From: Polynucleobacter rarus
Lineage (GTDB): Bacteria; Pseudomonadota; Gammaproteobacteria; Burkholderiales; Burkholderiaceae
Assembly: GCF_003072505.1 (NCBI RefSeq)
Contig: NZ_NTGB01000001.1
Coordinates: forward strand, 381,290-445,289
Length of the DNA: 64,000 nt
Direction: 5' to 3'
Shown here piece by piece: positions 1 to 7,304 of this stretch. Every line of letters starts with the position of its first letter. The stretch's first letter is position 1. Under the pieces are notes generated by a model that worked only from the letters and a program-made list of their open reading frames with translations, was not told the origin of the DNA and did not search any database. Made by a program: the position numbers and the translations under genes.

Positions 1-117
1 AGTAAGATTCTTTTCTAATTGCTTGGTTGGAATTACACCTTCAATGCGAGCGGAAGCTAAGGCATTTGAGACGTTGTATTGGCGAACTTGAGATTCACTG
101 GAAGACTTAGTTAACAT
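1..117 (-). CDS. VbhA-like antitoxin, N-terminal part (runs off the window)
   Basis: An open frame on the minus strand starts with ATG at 115-117 and stays open to the window edge, giving 39 residues. The stretch NALASARIEGVIPT resembles the conserved helix of VbhA-type antitoxins, which insert an (S/T)xxxE(G/N)-like inhibitory motif into the active site of a Fic toxin; here SARIEG fits that motif. The partner would lie left of base 1 and cannot be seen. There is no strong ribosome site before the ATG. The assignment rests on one short motif, so it could be another small antitoxin of similar helix pattern. Confidence 0.5.
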   Translation of the reverse strand, partial: MLTKSSSESQVRQYNVSNALASARIEGVIPTKQLEKNLT

Positions 118-485
118 ACTTGTATTTTAGTGGAATTTGAGTTGATTCTCTAGTTAAAAAATCTGATAAAGTTTAGATGCATTCTTCAAATCTTGAAGTT
201 TAGTTAGTTGGATGAAGATGTAAAATCAATAAGCTTTAGGGAAAGATGGTGGAGTTTGTAAAATTCAAGGCAATGTTAATTCCCACTTTTTCCCTGTTCG
301 AGAATAAGAGGTTTTAAACTGTCTTAGCTAATTAAAGAGGTTTCAGTAAGTTTGATTTAAAGTTAATCGAATTTTCATACAATTACCCTTCAAATTTCCT
401 TGTTAGCAGTGGATGTTCCTGAGACAAAGTAGGTGTAGACTGCTCCCATCGCCAATAAGGCTTTCCAGAGAGCCGGAAGATATAG
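118..485. other. AT-rich stretch without a recognisable gene
   Basis: No convincing coding frame is seen here. It separates the divergent VbhA-like gene from the TumE/TumA locus, so it probably holds the promoter of the minus-strand antitoxin and the decayed 5' part of the TumE toxin gene. In the toxin frame there are stops at 456-458 and 483-485. Confidence 0.5.
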
Positions 486-602
486 AACAATCGGCATGTT
501 GCCGACAAAGGCGTGCCTTATCAATTCAAGGACGCGAATCAATTGTTGTCAGATTTTTTTACCGAGGTCGATTCGGTTTTGAAGGAGGTGAGGGAAAAAT
601 GA
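486..602 (+). pseudogene. TumE-type (DUF6516) toxin, C-terminal remnant
   Basis: In the frame ending with TGA at 600-602 about 38 residues remain. They include RHVADKGVPYQFKDANQ and LLSDFFTEVDSVLKEV, which match the usual C-terminus of DUF6516/TumE toxins (an RHY...PY.F...LL.DF..DV pattern). Stops upstream in the same frame (483-485, 456-458) and the lack of any start show that the N-terminal part is gone. The stop overlaps the start of the downstream antitoxin as ATGA, the arrangement expected of an intact tumE-tumA operon. This is seen directly in the frame; family identity is from memory of the consensus. Confidence 0.6.
584..590 (+). promoter_or_regulatory. Strong ribosome binding site that fixes the TumA start
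   Basis: GGAGGTG lies 8 nt before the ATG at 599. It argues for that start over the in-frame ATG at 413, whose upstream extension overlaps the toxin remnant in another frame and reads as non-protein sequence. Confidence 0.7.
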
Positions 603-946
603 AGGTCATAAAAATTGGTATTGCTTCTCAGGAGAAAATCCGAGAGAGGGTTTTGGCTATTGCCAAAGGCGAGATTAAGCCAAAGGCATCAGACCCCAAA
701 ATATGGTTCACTTCAATGCGATCTTTATCCCAAGTCTTGAGCGATGAGAATCGCGCGCTCCTGGAAGTGATTCGAACTGCTCGACCAGCTTCTATCAGTG
801 AGCTAGCGGAGATAACCGGGCGTAAGCAGGGTAATTTGTCTCGCACTCTGAAAACTATGTCCTGGTATGGGCTAGTGAAGATGGAAAAAAACGAACGCTC
901 GGTACGTCCGATAGCTCATGCTGAGAGCTATCAAATCAATGCTTGA
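599..946 (+). CDS. TumA-like HTH antitoxin of the HVO_A0114 type
   Basis: This 115-residue protein has a MarR-like winged helix at about residues 55-100 (ISELAEITGRKQGNLSRTL, then a wing ending in KMEKNERSVRPI). That layout is typical of the HVO_A0114 DNA-binding antitoxins that sit directly behind a DUF6516/TumE toxin. The start was chosen from the GGAGGTG site at 584-590 and the ATGA overlap with the toxin remnant. Members of this family neutralise the toxin and usually repress their own operon; with the toxin truncated, this copy is probably an orphan. The fold is clear, while the pairing with TumE is inferred from the remnant. Confidence 0.8.
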   Translation: MKVIKIGIASQEKIRERVLAIAKGEIKPKASDPKIWFTSMRSLSQVLSDENRALLEVIRTARPASISELAEITGRKQGNLSRTLKTMSWYGLVKMEKNERSVRPIAHAESYQINA

Positions 947-980
947 GCCTGATTTCCTTCAGATTGTCGAATAGTAAAGC

Positions 981-1017
981 ACAAAAAATAGCGGATTAAC
1001 TAAATACTTTAATCCGC
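981..1017 (-). terminator. Rho-independent terminator of the PQQ dehydrogenase gene
   Basis: GCGGATTAA (991-999) pairs with TTAATCCGC (1009-1017) around a 9-nt loop. Read on the minus strand the stem is followed by a T-rich run (981-990), so it ends transcription of the gene at 1041-2747. Confidence 0.75.
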
Positions 1018-1040
1018 TTCTCCCGCACTTCAACATCTAG

Positions 1041-2747
1041 TTACTTTTTAGGCAGGCTAAACGTCCACATCATGCCACTTAAAGGAATTTTTTCTCGTAA
1101 TTCGGTTGGGGTGTTTGGCGCTCCACCCCCACGACCAGATAAGACTGTGACATATTGTCTACCTTTGTGCTCGTAGGTAATCGCGGGTGCATTAATTCCA
1201 GATCCAGTTTGGAATTCCCAAAGCTTTTTGCCATTTTCTGCGTCAAATGCAACAAATTCACCTGTTTGTTTTCCAGAAAAAAGTAAGCCACCATCCGTCA
1301 CTAACATACCGCCCCATTGCATGTAATCCATCAATGGTATTTTCCATTTAGGCTTGGCCGTTAAAGGATCCAATGCCATATAAAAGCCATTGGGTTCATT
1401 CGGGTTTTGTGGTGGAACGCTAGTTTGAACACCTTGATAACGTTGACCCACTTTGTACTCGTCTAGCTTGGCGAATTTAAAGATACGTGGTTGATTGGCT
1501 CCGTTTAAATAGACTAGTCCAGTTTTCGGGTTAAATGCCATTGGTACCCAATTTTTACCACCTCTGGGGCCAGGCCAAAATTCTACCTCTTCACCGGCCT
1601 TAATGCGATCTAGTAAATCTGTTGGTACAGGTCGACCTGTTTTCAAATCAATATTTTTTGCCCAGTTTTGCTTAGCAAATTCATTGGCAGCTAACAACTC
1701 TCCTGTCACCCGATCGAGTACATACAGAAATGCATTTTTATCTGCATGGATCAACACCTTTCTTAACTTACCATTGACTTTAATGTCTGCAAGAATATTC
1801 TCATTGACTGCATCGAAATCAAAAGGGTCTCCAGGAGTGAATTGATAGTGCCAAACAATTTCACCGGTGCCTGGACGAACTGCAATGACTGAAGCAATAT
1901 ATAAGTTATCCCCAGGACGATCGATAGGATTCCAAGCCCCGCCATTTCCTGTTCCCCAATAAGTTAAATCTGTTTCAGGGTCATAAGAACCTGTGATCCA
2001 TGGAGTTGCTCCACCACGCTTATAAGCATCGCTTCCTTGAGGCCAAGTTTCTGAACCTTTTTCTCCAGGGGCAGGAGTCGTATATCGACGCCATAAATGT
2101 TGTCCCGTTTGAGGATCCCATCCATCTAAAAATCCTCTTACACCAAATTCAGCACCAGAGGTTCCTGAAATCAAAACACCGTTGGCAATTAGTGGGGCTG
2201 CAATTCCTGAAAAACCGTCTTGCCATTCAGCAAATTTTTTCTTCCAAAGTACTTTCCCAGTTTTTAAATCCATGGCTTTGACATGTGCATCAATCGTCAT
2301 TCTAAAGAGTTTGCCATCATAAATCGCAGCACCCTTATTCGAAACTCCACAACAAACTACTCTCAATGCAGCAGGATCAAAATCTTCTTGAGTTCTCCAT
2401 ACTTGACGACCTGTTTCAATGTCCACCGCCATTGTCCATTTCGCATTTGTCACGTATAAAACGCCGTCATAAACCAAGGGCTGAGATTGCTCCCCTGATA
2501 AATTTTCCATACTATAAGCCCAGGTTGGACTTAAGGTTTTTATGTTTTTTCGGTCAATTTGTTTTAAATCGCTATACCGTTGCTGAGAATATCCCATCCC
2601 ATAGGTAGTAATTTGATTTTTTTTAGGGCTAAGTAACTCTTCCTTCGTTTGTGCTTGCAGGCTTTGCAAAAACATCAAGGAAAAGCACAGAGGAAGTATT
2701 GCAAGGCAACTAACAATTAAGTTAGTTATTTTTTTTAATAGAATCAT
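1041..2747 (-). CDS. Periplasmic PQQ-dependent alcohol dehydrogenase, lanthanide-type signature
   Basis: This 568-residue quinoprotein oxidises an alcohol in the periplasm and passes electrons to a soluble cytochrome c. Residues 1-32 look like a signal peptide ending in LQAQ. The eight-bladed propeller family marks are present: the vicinal disulfide pair C132-C133, E200 in GAEFGVRG, W250 for stacking on PQQ, N268 in GTGN, and D310-F-D312 in DPFDFDAVNE. The second Asp of that DxD motif is the extra metal ligand of XoxF/PedH-type, lanthanide-dependent enzymes; Ca-dependent MxaF has Ala there. There is no C-terminal haem c domain, so it is a type I enzyme. AGGAGAC lies 4 nt before the ATG. No PQQ synthesis genes or dedicated cytochrome gene lie nearby. 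Substrate is not predictable. Confidence 0.9.
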   Translation of the reverse strand: MILLKKITNLIVSCLAILPLCFSLMFLQSLQAQTKEELLSPKKNQITTYGMGYSQQRYSDLKQIDRKNIKTLSPTWAYSMENLSGEQSQPLVYDGVLYVTNAKWTMAVDIETGRQVWRTQEDFDPAALRVVCCGVSNKGAAIYDGKLFRMTIDAHVKAMDLKTGKVLWKKKFAEWQDGFSGIAAPLIANGVLISGTSGAEFGVRGFLDGWDPQTGQHLWRRYTTPAPGEKGSETWPQGSDAYKRGGATPWITGSYDPETDLTYWGTGNGGAWNPIDRPGDNLYIASVIAVRPGTGEIVWHYQFTPGDPFDFDAVNENILADIKVNGKLRKVLIHADKNAFLYVLDRVTGELLAANEFAKQNWAKNIDLKTGRPVPTDLLDRIKAGEEVEFWPGPRGGKNWVPMAFNPKTGLVYLNGANQPRIFKFAKLDEYKVGQRYQGVQTSVPPQNPNEPNGFYMALDPLTAKPKWKIPLMDYMQWGGMLVTDGGLLFSGKQTGEFVAFDAENGKKLWEFQTGSGINAPAITYEHKGRQYVTVLSGRGGGAPNTPTELREKIPLSGMMWTFSLPKK

Positions 2748-2851
2748 TTTGTCTCCTACTTTTATAATTTAGTTTGTACTTCATTATGAGCGGACACAAG
2801 TATTAACTACACCAGTTTTTTTTAAGAACTTTTTTAATAAAGGTAATACCA

Positions 2852-3004
2852 ATGTCCTGTCTTGATTCTATCCTAGGTCTACCTGATATTTCCAGCGAAT
2901 AGTTAAAACGCGGTCAAATTGTTGATGTTTGGTGTAAACCTAAAGACAGTGCAGTCTGTCTTTATTGTAAAAGTGACTCCGTTCGCATGAATGACCCCAA
3001 CTAA
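2852..3004 (+). pseudogene. ISL3-family transposase, N-terminal remnant
   Basis: The frame from ATG 2852 gives SILGLPDIS, an in-frame TAG at 2900, then VDVWCKPKDSAVCLYCKS. The LGLP start followed by a CxxC zinc knuckle is the N-terminal pattern of ISL3-type transposases. The frame ends after 50 codons and no later transposase domain follows, so only a scrap is left. Confidence 0.5.
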
Positions 3005-3040
3005 TTATTGGTACCACTCCGAAAGAGGTAAATTTTCTTT

Positions 3041-3076
3041 GACATCCTCCCCTCTCTATGGGAAGGGGATTCCTAC
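3041..3076 (-). mobile_element. Right end of an IS200/IS605-type element (TnpB side)
   Basis: On the minus strand this reads GTAGGAATCCCCTTCCC...AGGGGAGGATGTC, the hairpin-bearing right end typical of tnpB elements. CCCCT (3049-3053) pairs with AGGGG (3064-3068). It directly follows a tnpB-like C-terminal tail. In intact elements this region forms the 3' part of the guide (omega) RNA. Confidence 0.6.
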
Positions 3077-3081
3077 CACGC

Positions 3082-3138
3082 TTAAGCTAATAGAGCATCG
3101 AAAGTCATCTCGGTGGGTTCTTGCTTCATCGACCGATC
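3082..3138 (-). pseudogene. tnpB 3' tail (last ~18 codons)
   Basis: Read on the minus strand, the frame ends SMKQEPTEMTFDALLA then TAA, immediately before the IS605 right end. A tail with (V/M)KQEP just ahead of the right end is common in TnpB proteins. Nothing of the RuvC-like body remains; the frame runs straight into YhaV-like sequence. The boundary at about 3138 is a judgement. Confidence 0.5.
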
Positions 3139-3201
3139 TTCTAGAAATAAAGGATGTGCAAAGATAGTCCAACCTGAAATAAAAAGCGGTGTTCGTTGAG
3201 A
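3139..3201 (-). pseudogene. YhaV toxin, N-terminal remnant
   Basis: In frame with the tnpB tail, the sequence reads RTPLFISGWTIFAHPLFLE. The NGW(A/T)(L/I)(Y/F)AHP.F motif is the conserved N-terminus of YhaV RNase toxins, and it lies right behind the prlF antitoxin gene, where yhaV normally sits. No good start codon is visible in this frame (TGA codons lie just upstream), and the rest of the toxin is replaced by the tnpB tail. Confidence 0.55.
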
Positions 3202-3209
3202 AGAAATGA

Positions 3210-3545
3210 TTAAACCTCATCATCTGGTCGTGATGCATCTAAGTCAAGCTTTACGGTACCAACCAAGGTCTGTAAGCGATTGACCCAGGTTCCGTCCAAT
3301 GCTTGAATGCGCTCGGGGTGTGTGGCGATATCATTCGATAAAAAACTTAAGAATTGATCTAGAGCTGGATCATCAGTCTCAGTTTTTTGCCCCCGGCTGA
3401 GGAGCACATCTCCGTTATCCAAAATGGAGTAGTGCAACTTATCGTGCTTACCTAACTTTAAGGCCTGACGAACAGACTTGGGCACGGTAGTTTGGTAGCG
3501 GTCAGTCAGGGTAGATTCGGTTTCTAGTATTGCAATGTTTTTCAT
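3210..3545 (-). CDS. prlF: PrlF-family antitoxin (SpoVT/AbrB fold), toxin lost
   Basis: This 111-residue protein has the swapped-hairpin DNA-binding motif near the N-terminus (LTDRYQTTVPKSVRQALKL, residues 13-31) and the acidic C-terminus (LDASRPDDEV) of PrlF/SohA antitoxins. Its length matches the E. coli PrlF family. PrlF binds and silences the YhaV ribonuclease and represses the prlF-yhaV operon. Here only the first 20 or so YhaV codons survive downstream (3139-3201), so the antitoxin is an orphan. It may still repress its own promoter or protect against a YhaV elsewhere. The N-terminal start has no strong ribosome site. Confidence 0.85.
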   Translation of the reverse strand: MKNIAILETESTLTDRYQTTVPKSVRQALKLGKHDKLHYSILDNGDVLLSRGQKTETDDPALDQFLSFLSNDIATHPERIQALDGTWVNRLQTLVGTVKLDLDASRPDDEV

Positions 3546-4057
3546 TGAATTAGTGCTGGCTTGATAAGTTTTTAGATTTGAGGGAGAAATATGAATATTC
3601 GATAGAGTATAAATTGCCCCTTTTCCCCTGTTTTAGAAAATTGGGTTTTGAACCTCATTTACTGATTACAGTAGTTTAAGGTATTGTTTTAAATAAAGAA
3701 TGTCATGCAGAAGGTACGCCAATAGTGGGGCTTTTGGCTTTTTAAGATTCTGGCTCTTCACCATAATCTGGGGATGGCCATTTATCAAACACTATGAATT
3801 GCTCCACATCAACCGCACAATACTTAACATCGGTACTATAAGGTAAAGAGAAATAATCTCATCCTTTTTGGTTTGCTTACCCATTTATTTAATGGTTAGG
3901 GTTTGCGTTTCAATTAAGCTGGGTAATGCCATATCAATATGCTTTAGCTTGGATAAATTGAATACTCTAACTAGGCACATCTTAGTTATTTTGCTAAAGT
4001 AAAGTTGATCGGTCATACATTCTTGAATCTTTAATATTAAAAGAACGGAGTTGTCCA
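3546..4057. other. Intergenic region with a decayed small frame
   Basis: No intact gene is seen. On the minus strand, ATG at 3882-3884 opens MGKQTKKDEIISLYL, and after one frameshift the sequence continues as AVDVEQFIVFDKWPSPDYG to a stop at 3742-3744. I do not recognise this protein; it may be a frameshifted remnant of a small accessory gene. The last 60 bases lead into the repeat-protein gene. Confidence 0.3.
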
Positions 4058-4477
4058 ATGAAAAGAGCTTTAATCACATTAACATTACTAGGATTGACCG
4101 CCATCGCAAGCGCTCAAAACAATAGTTATTACTACAACCAAAATGGCCAAAGCGAAGGCCGTTCTGCGCAGAATGGCAACACAACCAACTTCTACAATCA
4201 GAATGGCCAAAGTCAGGGTCGAGCTGAAGAAAATGGTGGCTCAACGAATTTTTACAACCAAAATGGTCAAAGTCAGGGTAGGGCTGTGCAGAATGGCAAT
4301 ACTACTAATTTTTACAACCAGAATGGACAAAGCGAAGGCCGCGCTGAACAAAACGGTAATACGACCAATTTTTATAACCAGAATGGGCAAAGTACCGGCA
4401 GAGCGGTACAAAACGGTAATACGATCAATTATTACAACCAAAATGGTCAAAACACAGGACGGAAAACGATTCAGTAA
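4058..4477 (+). CDS. Exported 20-residue tandem-repeat protein
   Basis: A signal peptide (residues 1-19, ending ASA, with a leucine/threonine-rich core) is followed by five full copies and one partial copy of a 20-residue repeat, consensus NFYNQNGQSxGRAxQNGNTT. Variation is limited to a few sites (Q/E/T before G, V/E before Q), which points to recent expansion. The mature protein has no Cys and is rich in Asn, Gln and Gly. The regular aromatic-N-Q-N-G spacing would suit a beta-solenoid or a surface or periplasmic scaffold, but I do not recognise a named family. ACGGAG lies 7-8 nt before the ATG. It is flanked by noncoding DNA, so it is probably transcribed alone. Confidence 0.85.
   Translation: MKRALITLTLLGLTAIASAQNNSYYYNQNGQSEGRSAQNGNTTNFYNQNGQSQGRAEENGGSTNFYNQNGQSQGRAVQNGNTTNFYNQNGQSEGRAEQNGNTTNFYNQNGQSTGRAVQNGNTINYYNQNGQNTGRKTIQ
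4136..4474 (+). repeat. 60-bp tandem repeat inside the repeat-protein gene
   Basis: Units begin at 4136, 4196, 4256, 4316, 4376 and 4436 with an exact 60-bp period, the last one partial. Because 60 is a multiple of 3, stop-free frames appear by chance on both strands; only the frame with the signal peptide is taken as real. Confidence 0.9.
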
Positions 4478-4743
4478 TGTTGACCGTGTTAATTGACTGT
4501 TCCCCCTATTTTGGTATTGGCGAAATCGATGTTAGTGAAAAACTGTCCATCTTATAGAGTCAACTCTAGTAATATGTAATTTAACGTAGATTTTTTTTAA
4601 ACAAATATTCAGGAGAAAAAACCGGAATTTTTTGATGCCTACGTCCTAATACTGAGACCTAAGCCCATCAAATAGCTATAACCTATGATCTGGTTTTTTT
4701 CCACGCATTTTCTCCTTAAAGTTCTTTAATTGAAAGATTTTTA

Positions 4744-5724
4744 ATGTCGTCAAAACTAACCAAATTTGCCTGTGTATTACTATGCGCTTTGATAGCTCCT
4801 TGGTCTCAGGCGCAAGACGCCGGCCCATACCCCAATCGCCCAATTAAACTCATTGTGACAGTACCGCCCGGGGGAGCTGCTGATTTCATTGCTAGACTAC
4901 TCGCATCAAAGTTATCGACTTCAATGGGGCAAACCGTTATCGTGGAAAACAAAGCGGGCGCGAGCGGTGTCGTAGCTAGCGATTTCGTTGCCAAGTCAGC
5001 TCCCGATGGTTATACCTTGTTACAAAGCTCAATTACTACCCACGGCATTGGTCCCCATTTAATGACCAAGTTGCCTTACGATCCCATCACATCGTTTACT
5101 CCCATCACCATGTTGGCGAGCCTACCTCTGATCATGACGATTAACGCCGATATAAAAGCACAAACCTTACCTGAGTTTGTCACTCTTGCTAAGCAGTCGC
5201 CAAGTAAAATGGCTTTTGCCTCGTCGGGTAATGGTGGGGCACCGCATATGGCTGGGGAGTTGTTTACTGCAGCGACCTCAACCGCCTTGATTCACGCACC
5301 CTATCGTGGCAGTGGTCCCGCTGTGGCTGACCTTGTCGGTGGACAGGTACAAGTCATGTTTGATGGCGCACCGTCCTTGATTCCGTACATCACAACCGGA
5401 AAAATCCGAGCCCTTGCTGCAGCCAGCCCACGCCGTAATCCACTATTACCGAACACGCCAACATTTGCTGAGTTAGGTTATCCTTCTGTTAATGTCGCAC
5501 TTTGGTACGGCTTGATGGCGCCGGCTGGAACACCACCCGATATCATTGCCCGTTTAAACCGCGAAGTAAACCAGGCACTGAAATCGAGCGAGATTCAAGA
5601 GCGCTTTGCGTCACAGGGAACAGAGGCTTTAGGCGGAACACCTGAGCAAGCAGCAAGTTATGTGCGGCAAGAACTTGACCGCTGGGGCCCAGTAGTTAAA
5701 AAAGCCGGTATCGTTCCAAACTGA
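4744..5724 (+). CDS. Bug/TctC-family periplasmic solute receptor (1 of 9)
   Basis: This 326-residue receptor has a signal peptide ending WSQAQ (residues 1-23) and the Bug landmarks: PNRPIKLIV at the start of lobe 1, PPGGAADFIAR, NKAGASG, APDGYTLL, then APYRGSGPAVADL in the linker region. Bug proteins bind carboxylates or related small acids in the periplasm and deliver them to a TctAB-type carrier, but no tctA or tctB is present. It is followed 43 bp later by an MmgE/PrpD gene in the same direction, so the two are probably cotranscribed and share a substrate, perhaps a 2-methylcitrate-like or other hydroxy-tricarboxylate. The ribosome site is weak. Ligand identity is not readable. Confidence 0.9.
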   Translation: MSSKLTKFACVLLCALIAPWSQAQDAGPYPNRPIKLIVTVPPGGAADFIARLLASKLSTSMGQTVIVENKAGASGVVASDFVAKSAPDGYTLLQSSITTHGIGPHLMTKLPYDPITSFTPITMLASLPLIMTINADIKAQTLPEFVTLAKQSPSKMAFASSGNGGAPHMAGELFTAATSTALIHAPYRGSGPAVADLVGGQVQVMFDGAPSLIPYITTGKIRALAAASPRRNPLLPNTPTFAELGYPSVNVALWYGLMAPAGTPPDIIARLNREVNQALKSSEIQERFASQGTEALGGTPEQAASYVRQELDRWGPVVKKAGIVPN

Positions 5725-5767
5725 GAATGAGTATCAGCATCCTACCCCTTCAGTTACAAACCCTTGC

Positions 5768-7111
5768 ATGAAGCTGTTGGATACTTCTTCACCAACGCAT
5801 GTGCTAGCCCAGTGGGTGGTAGATTCGCAGTGGACTGAGATTGACGAATCCACACAAAAGGCGGTTGCCTCATCATGGATGAATTGGCTCGCCTGCGCGC
5901 TCGGTGGTGCAAACAGTCACGAATCAGACCGACTAATCCGAGCTCTCGCACCTTTTGGTCAAGGTGATGCACAACTGATTGGCCGTTCTGAAAAGCTCGA
6001 CCCGGCAAATGCTGCTTTGATACACGCTTTTAATTCAAACATCCTTGACTTCGATGATACCCATTGGCCGACAGGTATTCATCCTGCAGGTACAGTTGCA
6101 TCGGCTTTGGTGGCTTGGTCTAGTCAGACAATCGTGAGTGGCACAGATTTTTTGCACGCTTTTTTATTGGGGATGGAAGTGGAGTGCCGCATCGGTCTGG
6201 CAGTCTCACCTGGTCACTATGAGCGGGGCTGGCATATCACTGCTACTTGCGGTGTCTTTGGAGCGGCGATTGCTGTAGGTCGTCTCATGGGACTCTCGCC
6301 GGAGCAAATGGCTTGGGCAATAGGTCATGCCGCCACACAGTCAGGTGGCTTGGTTGCTAGTCTGGGTAGTATGGCGAAGAGTTTAAATATTGCCCACGCA
6401 GCGCGCAATGGCTTAATGGCTGCCCAACTTGCAAGGCATAACATCACTGCCAACGACCGCGTGCTGGAAGCTCGTTTCGGTTTTAATGAGGTCATGGGCA
6501 CGCGAGCTTTGGATGAAAGCCTTTGCGCAGGACTTGGACAAAACTGGATTGCATCACAAAATACTTTCAAGCCTTATCCATGTGGCTTCTTATTGCATCC
6601 AACACTAGAAGCTTGCCTAACCAAATCTGATGCCCAAATTTTTGCTTTGGATGAGATTGAACGAATCACGGTGACGGTTCATCCACTATCGCAGCTTCGC
6701 GCTGATCGGATTCATCCGGTTGATGGGCTTGAAGCTAAACTAAGCCTTCAGCATGCAGTTGCCATTGCCCTCTTGAGGGGCGAGGCAGGTGTACGTTACT
6801 TCACGGATAACGCTGCGAATGATTTAGTCGTGCGCGCCTGCCGTGAAAAAATGAGAGTCATCGCAGATGAACGCCTCAATACCGATGAGGCGAAGGTTGT
6901 TATTCATTTGCAAAGCGGGGATGTGATCACTCGCGCGAGTAGCGGGGCACAACCACCCATGAGCCCAAAGGCATTGGAGCATAAGTTTCGCGAGCTCGTT
7001 GCTTTTGGTGCACCCCATTGCAATGCAGATGAACTACTTGAGACTTTAGCAACCTTTCCACAAATGGCTAATGTCGCTGATCTGATTGCTATGACCGTAC
7101 CGCAATCTTGA
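5768..7111 (+). CDS. MmgE/PrpD-family protein
   Basis: This 447-residue protein belongs to the MmgE/PrpD fold, which includes 2-methylcitrate dehydratase, cis-aconitate decarboxylase and iminodisuccinate epimerase. Visible family marks are DFDDTHWPTGIHPAG (residues 97-111), GMEVECRIG, the GxxGAAIAVGRLMGLS helix region and KPYPCGFLLHPT in the all-alpha/lid part. The usual HxxG and C-rich active region are therefore conserved. It is likely cytosolic, with no signal peptide. It follows the TctC gene at 4744 and probably acts on the acid that receptor binds. Which of the family reactions it catalyses cannot be chosen from the sequence alone. Confidence 0.85.
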   Translation: MKLLDTSSPTHVLAQWVVDSQWTEIDESTQKAVASSWMNWLACALGGANSHESDRLIRALAPFGQGDAQLIGRSEKLDPANAALIHAFNSNILDFDDTHWPTGIHPAGTVASALVAWSSQTIVSGTDFLHAFLLGMEVECRIGLAVSPGHYERGWHITATCGVFGAAIAVGRLMGLSPEQMAWAIGHAATQSGGLVASLGSMAKSLNIAHAARNGLMAAQLARHNITANDRVLEARFGFNEVMGTRALDESLCAGLGQNWIASQNTFKPYPCGFLLHPTLEACLTKSDAQIFALDEIERITVTVHPLSQLRADRIHPVDGLEAKLSLQHAVAIALLRGEAGVRYFTDNAANDLVVRACREKMRVIADERLNTDEAKVVIHLQSGDVITRASSGAQPPMSPKALEHKFRELVAFGAPHCNADELLETLATFPQMANVADLIAMTVPQS

Positions 7112-7143
7112 TTGGTATACGTTTAAATCTCTCAACTCGATAT

Positions 7144-7289
7144 TTCGTAAGAAAAAGTACATATTTGTTTAAAAATATTGAAATATATTGAAATTTGTAT
7201 GAAAAAGTTAGTCAATAGACTTATTTGTAAGAAAAAGTGTAATTGCGTATGAAAAAGTATGAGAAAATAACTATTCGTATGAAAAAGTA
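7144..7289 (+). repeat. Five 16-bp direct repeats phased by multiples of 10 bp, upstream of fic
   Basis: Consensus TTCGTATGAAAAAGTA occurs at 7144, 7194, 7224, 7244 and 7274. The start-to-start distances are 50, 30, 20 and 30 bp, so all copies lie on about the same helical face. The array ends 15 bp before the fic ATG. It is best read as an operator array for a regulator of fic. An iteron origin is less likely because no Rep gene is near. Confidence 0.75.
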
Positions 7290-7304
7290 GGGGTTTTGGT
7301 AAAT

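Noticed and set aside
3041..3076. Ordinary terminator of prlF
   Set aside because: The hairpin is flanked by GTAGGAATCC and GGATGTC, the conserved end of tnpB elements, and follows a tnpB-like tail.
4143..4496. Second long plus-strand frame over the 60-bp repeats
   Set aside because: Repeats with a period divisible by 3 keep several frames open. This one lacks a signal peptide and has a Lys/Met/Arg-rich sequence with no family resemblance.
7144..7289. Iterons of a plasmid or phage origin
   Set aside because: No Rep, Par or DnaA-box-like features accompany the repeats, and they sit directly upstream of fic, so an operator is the simpler reading.
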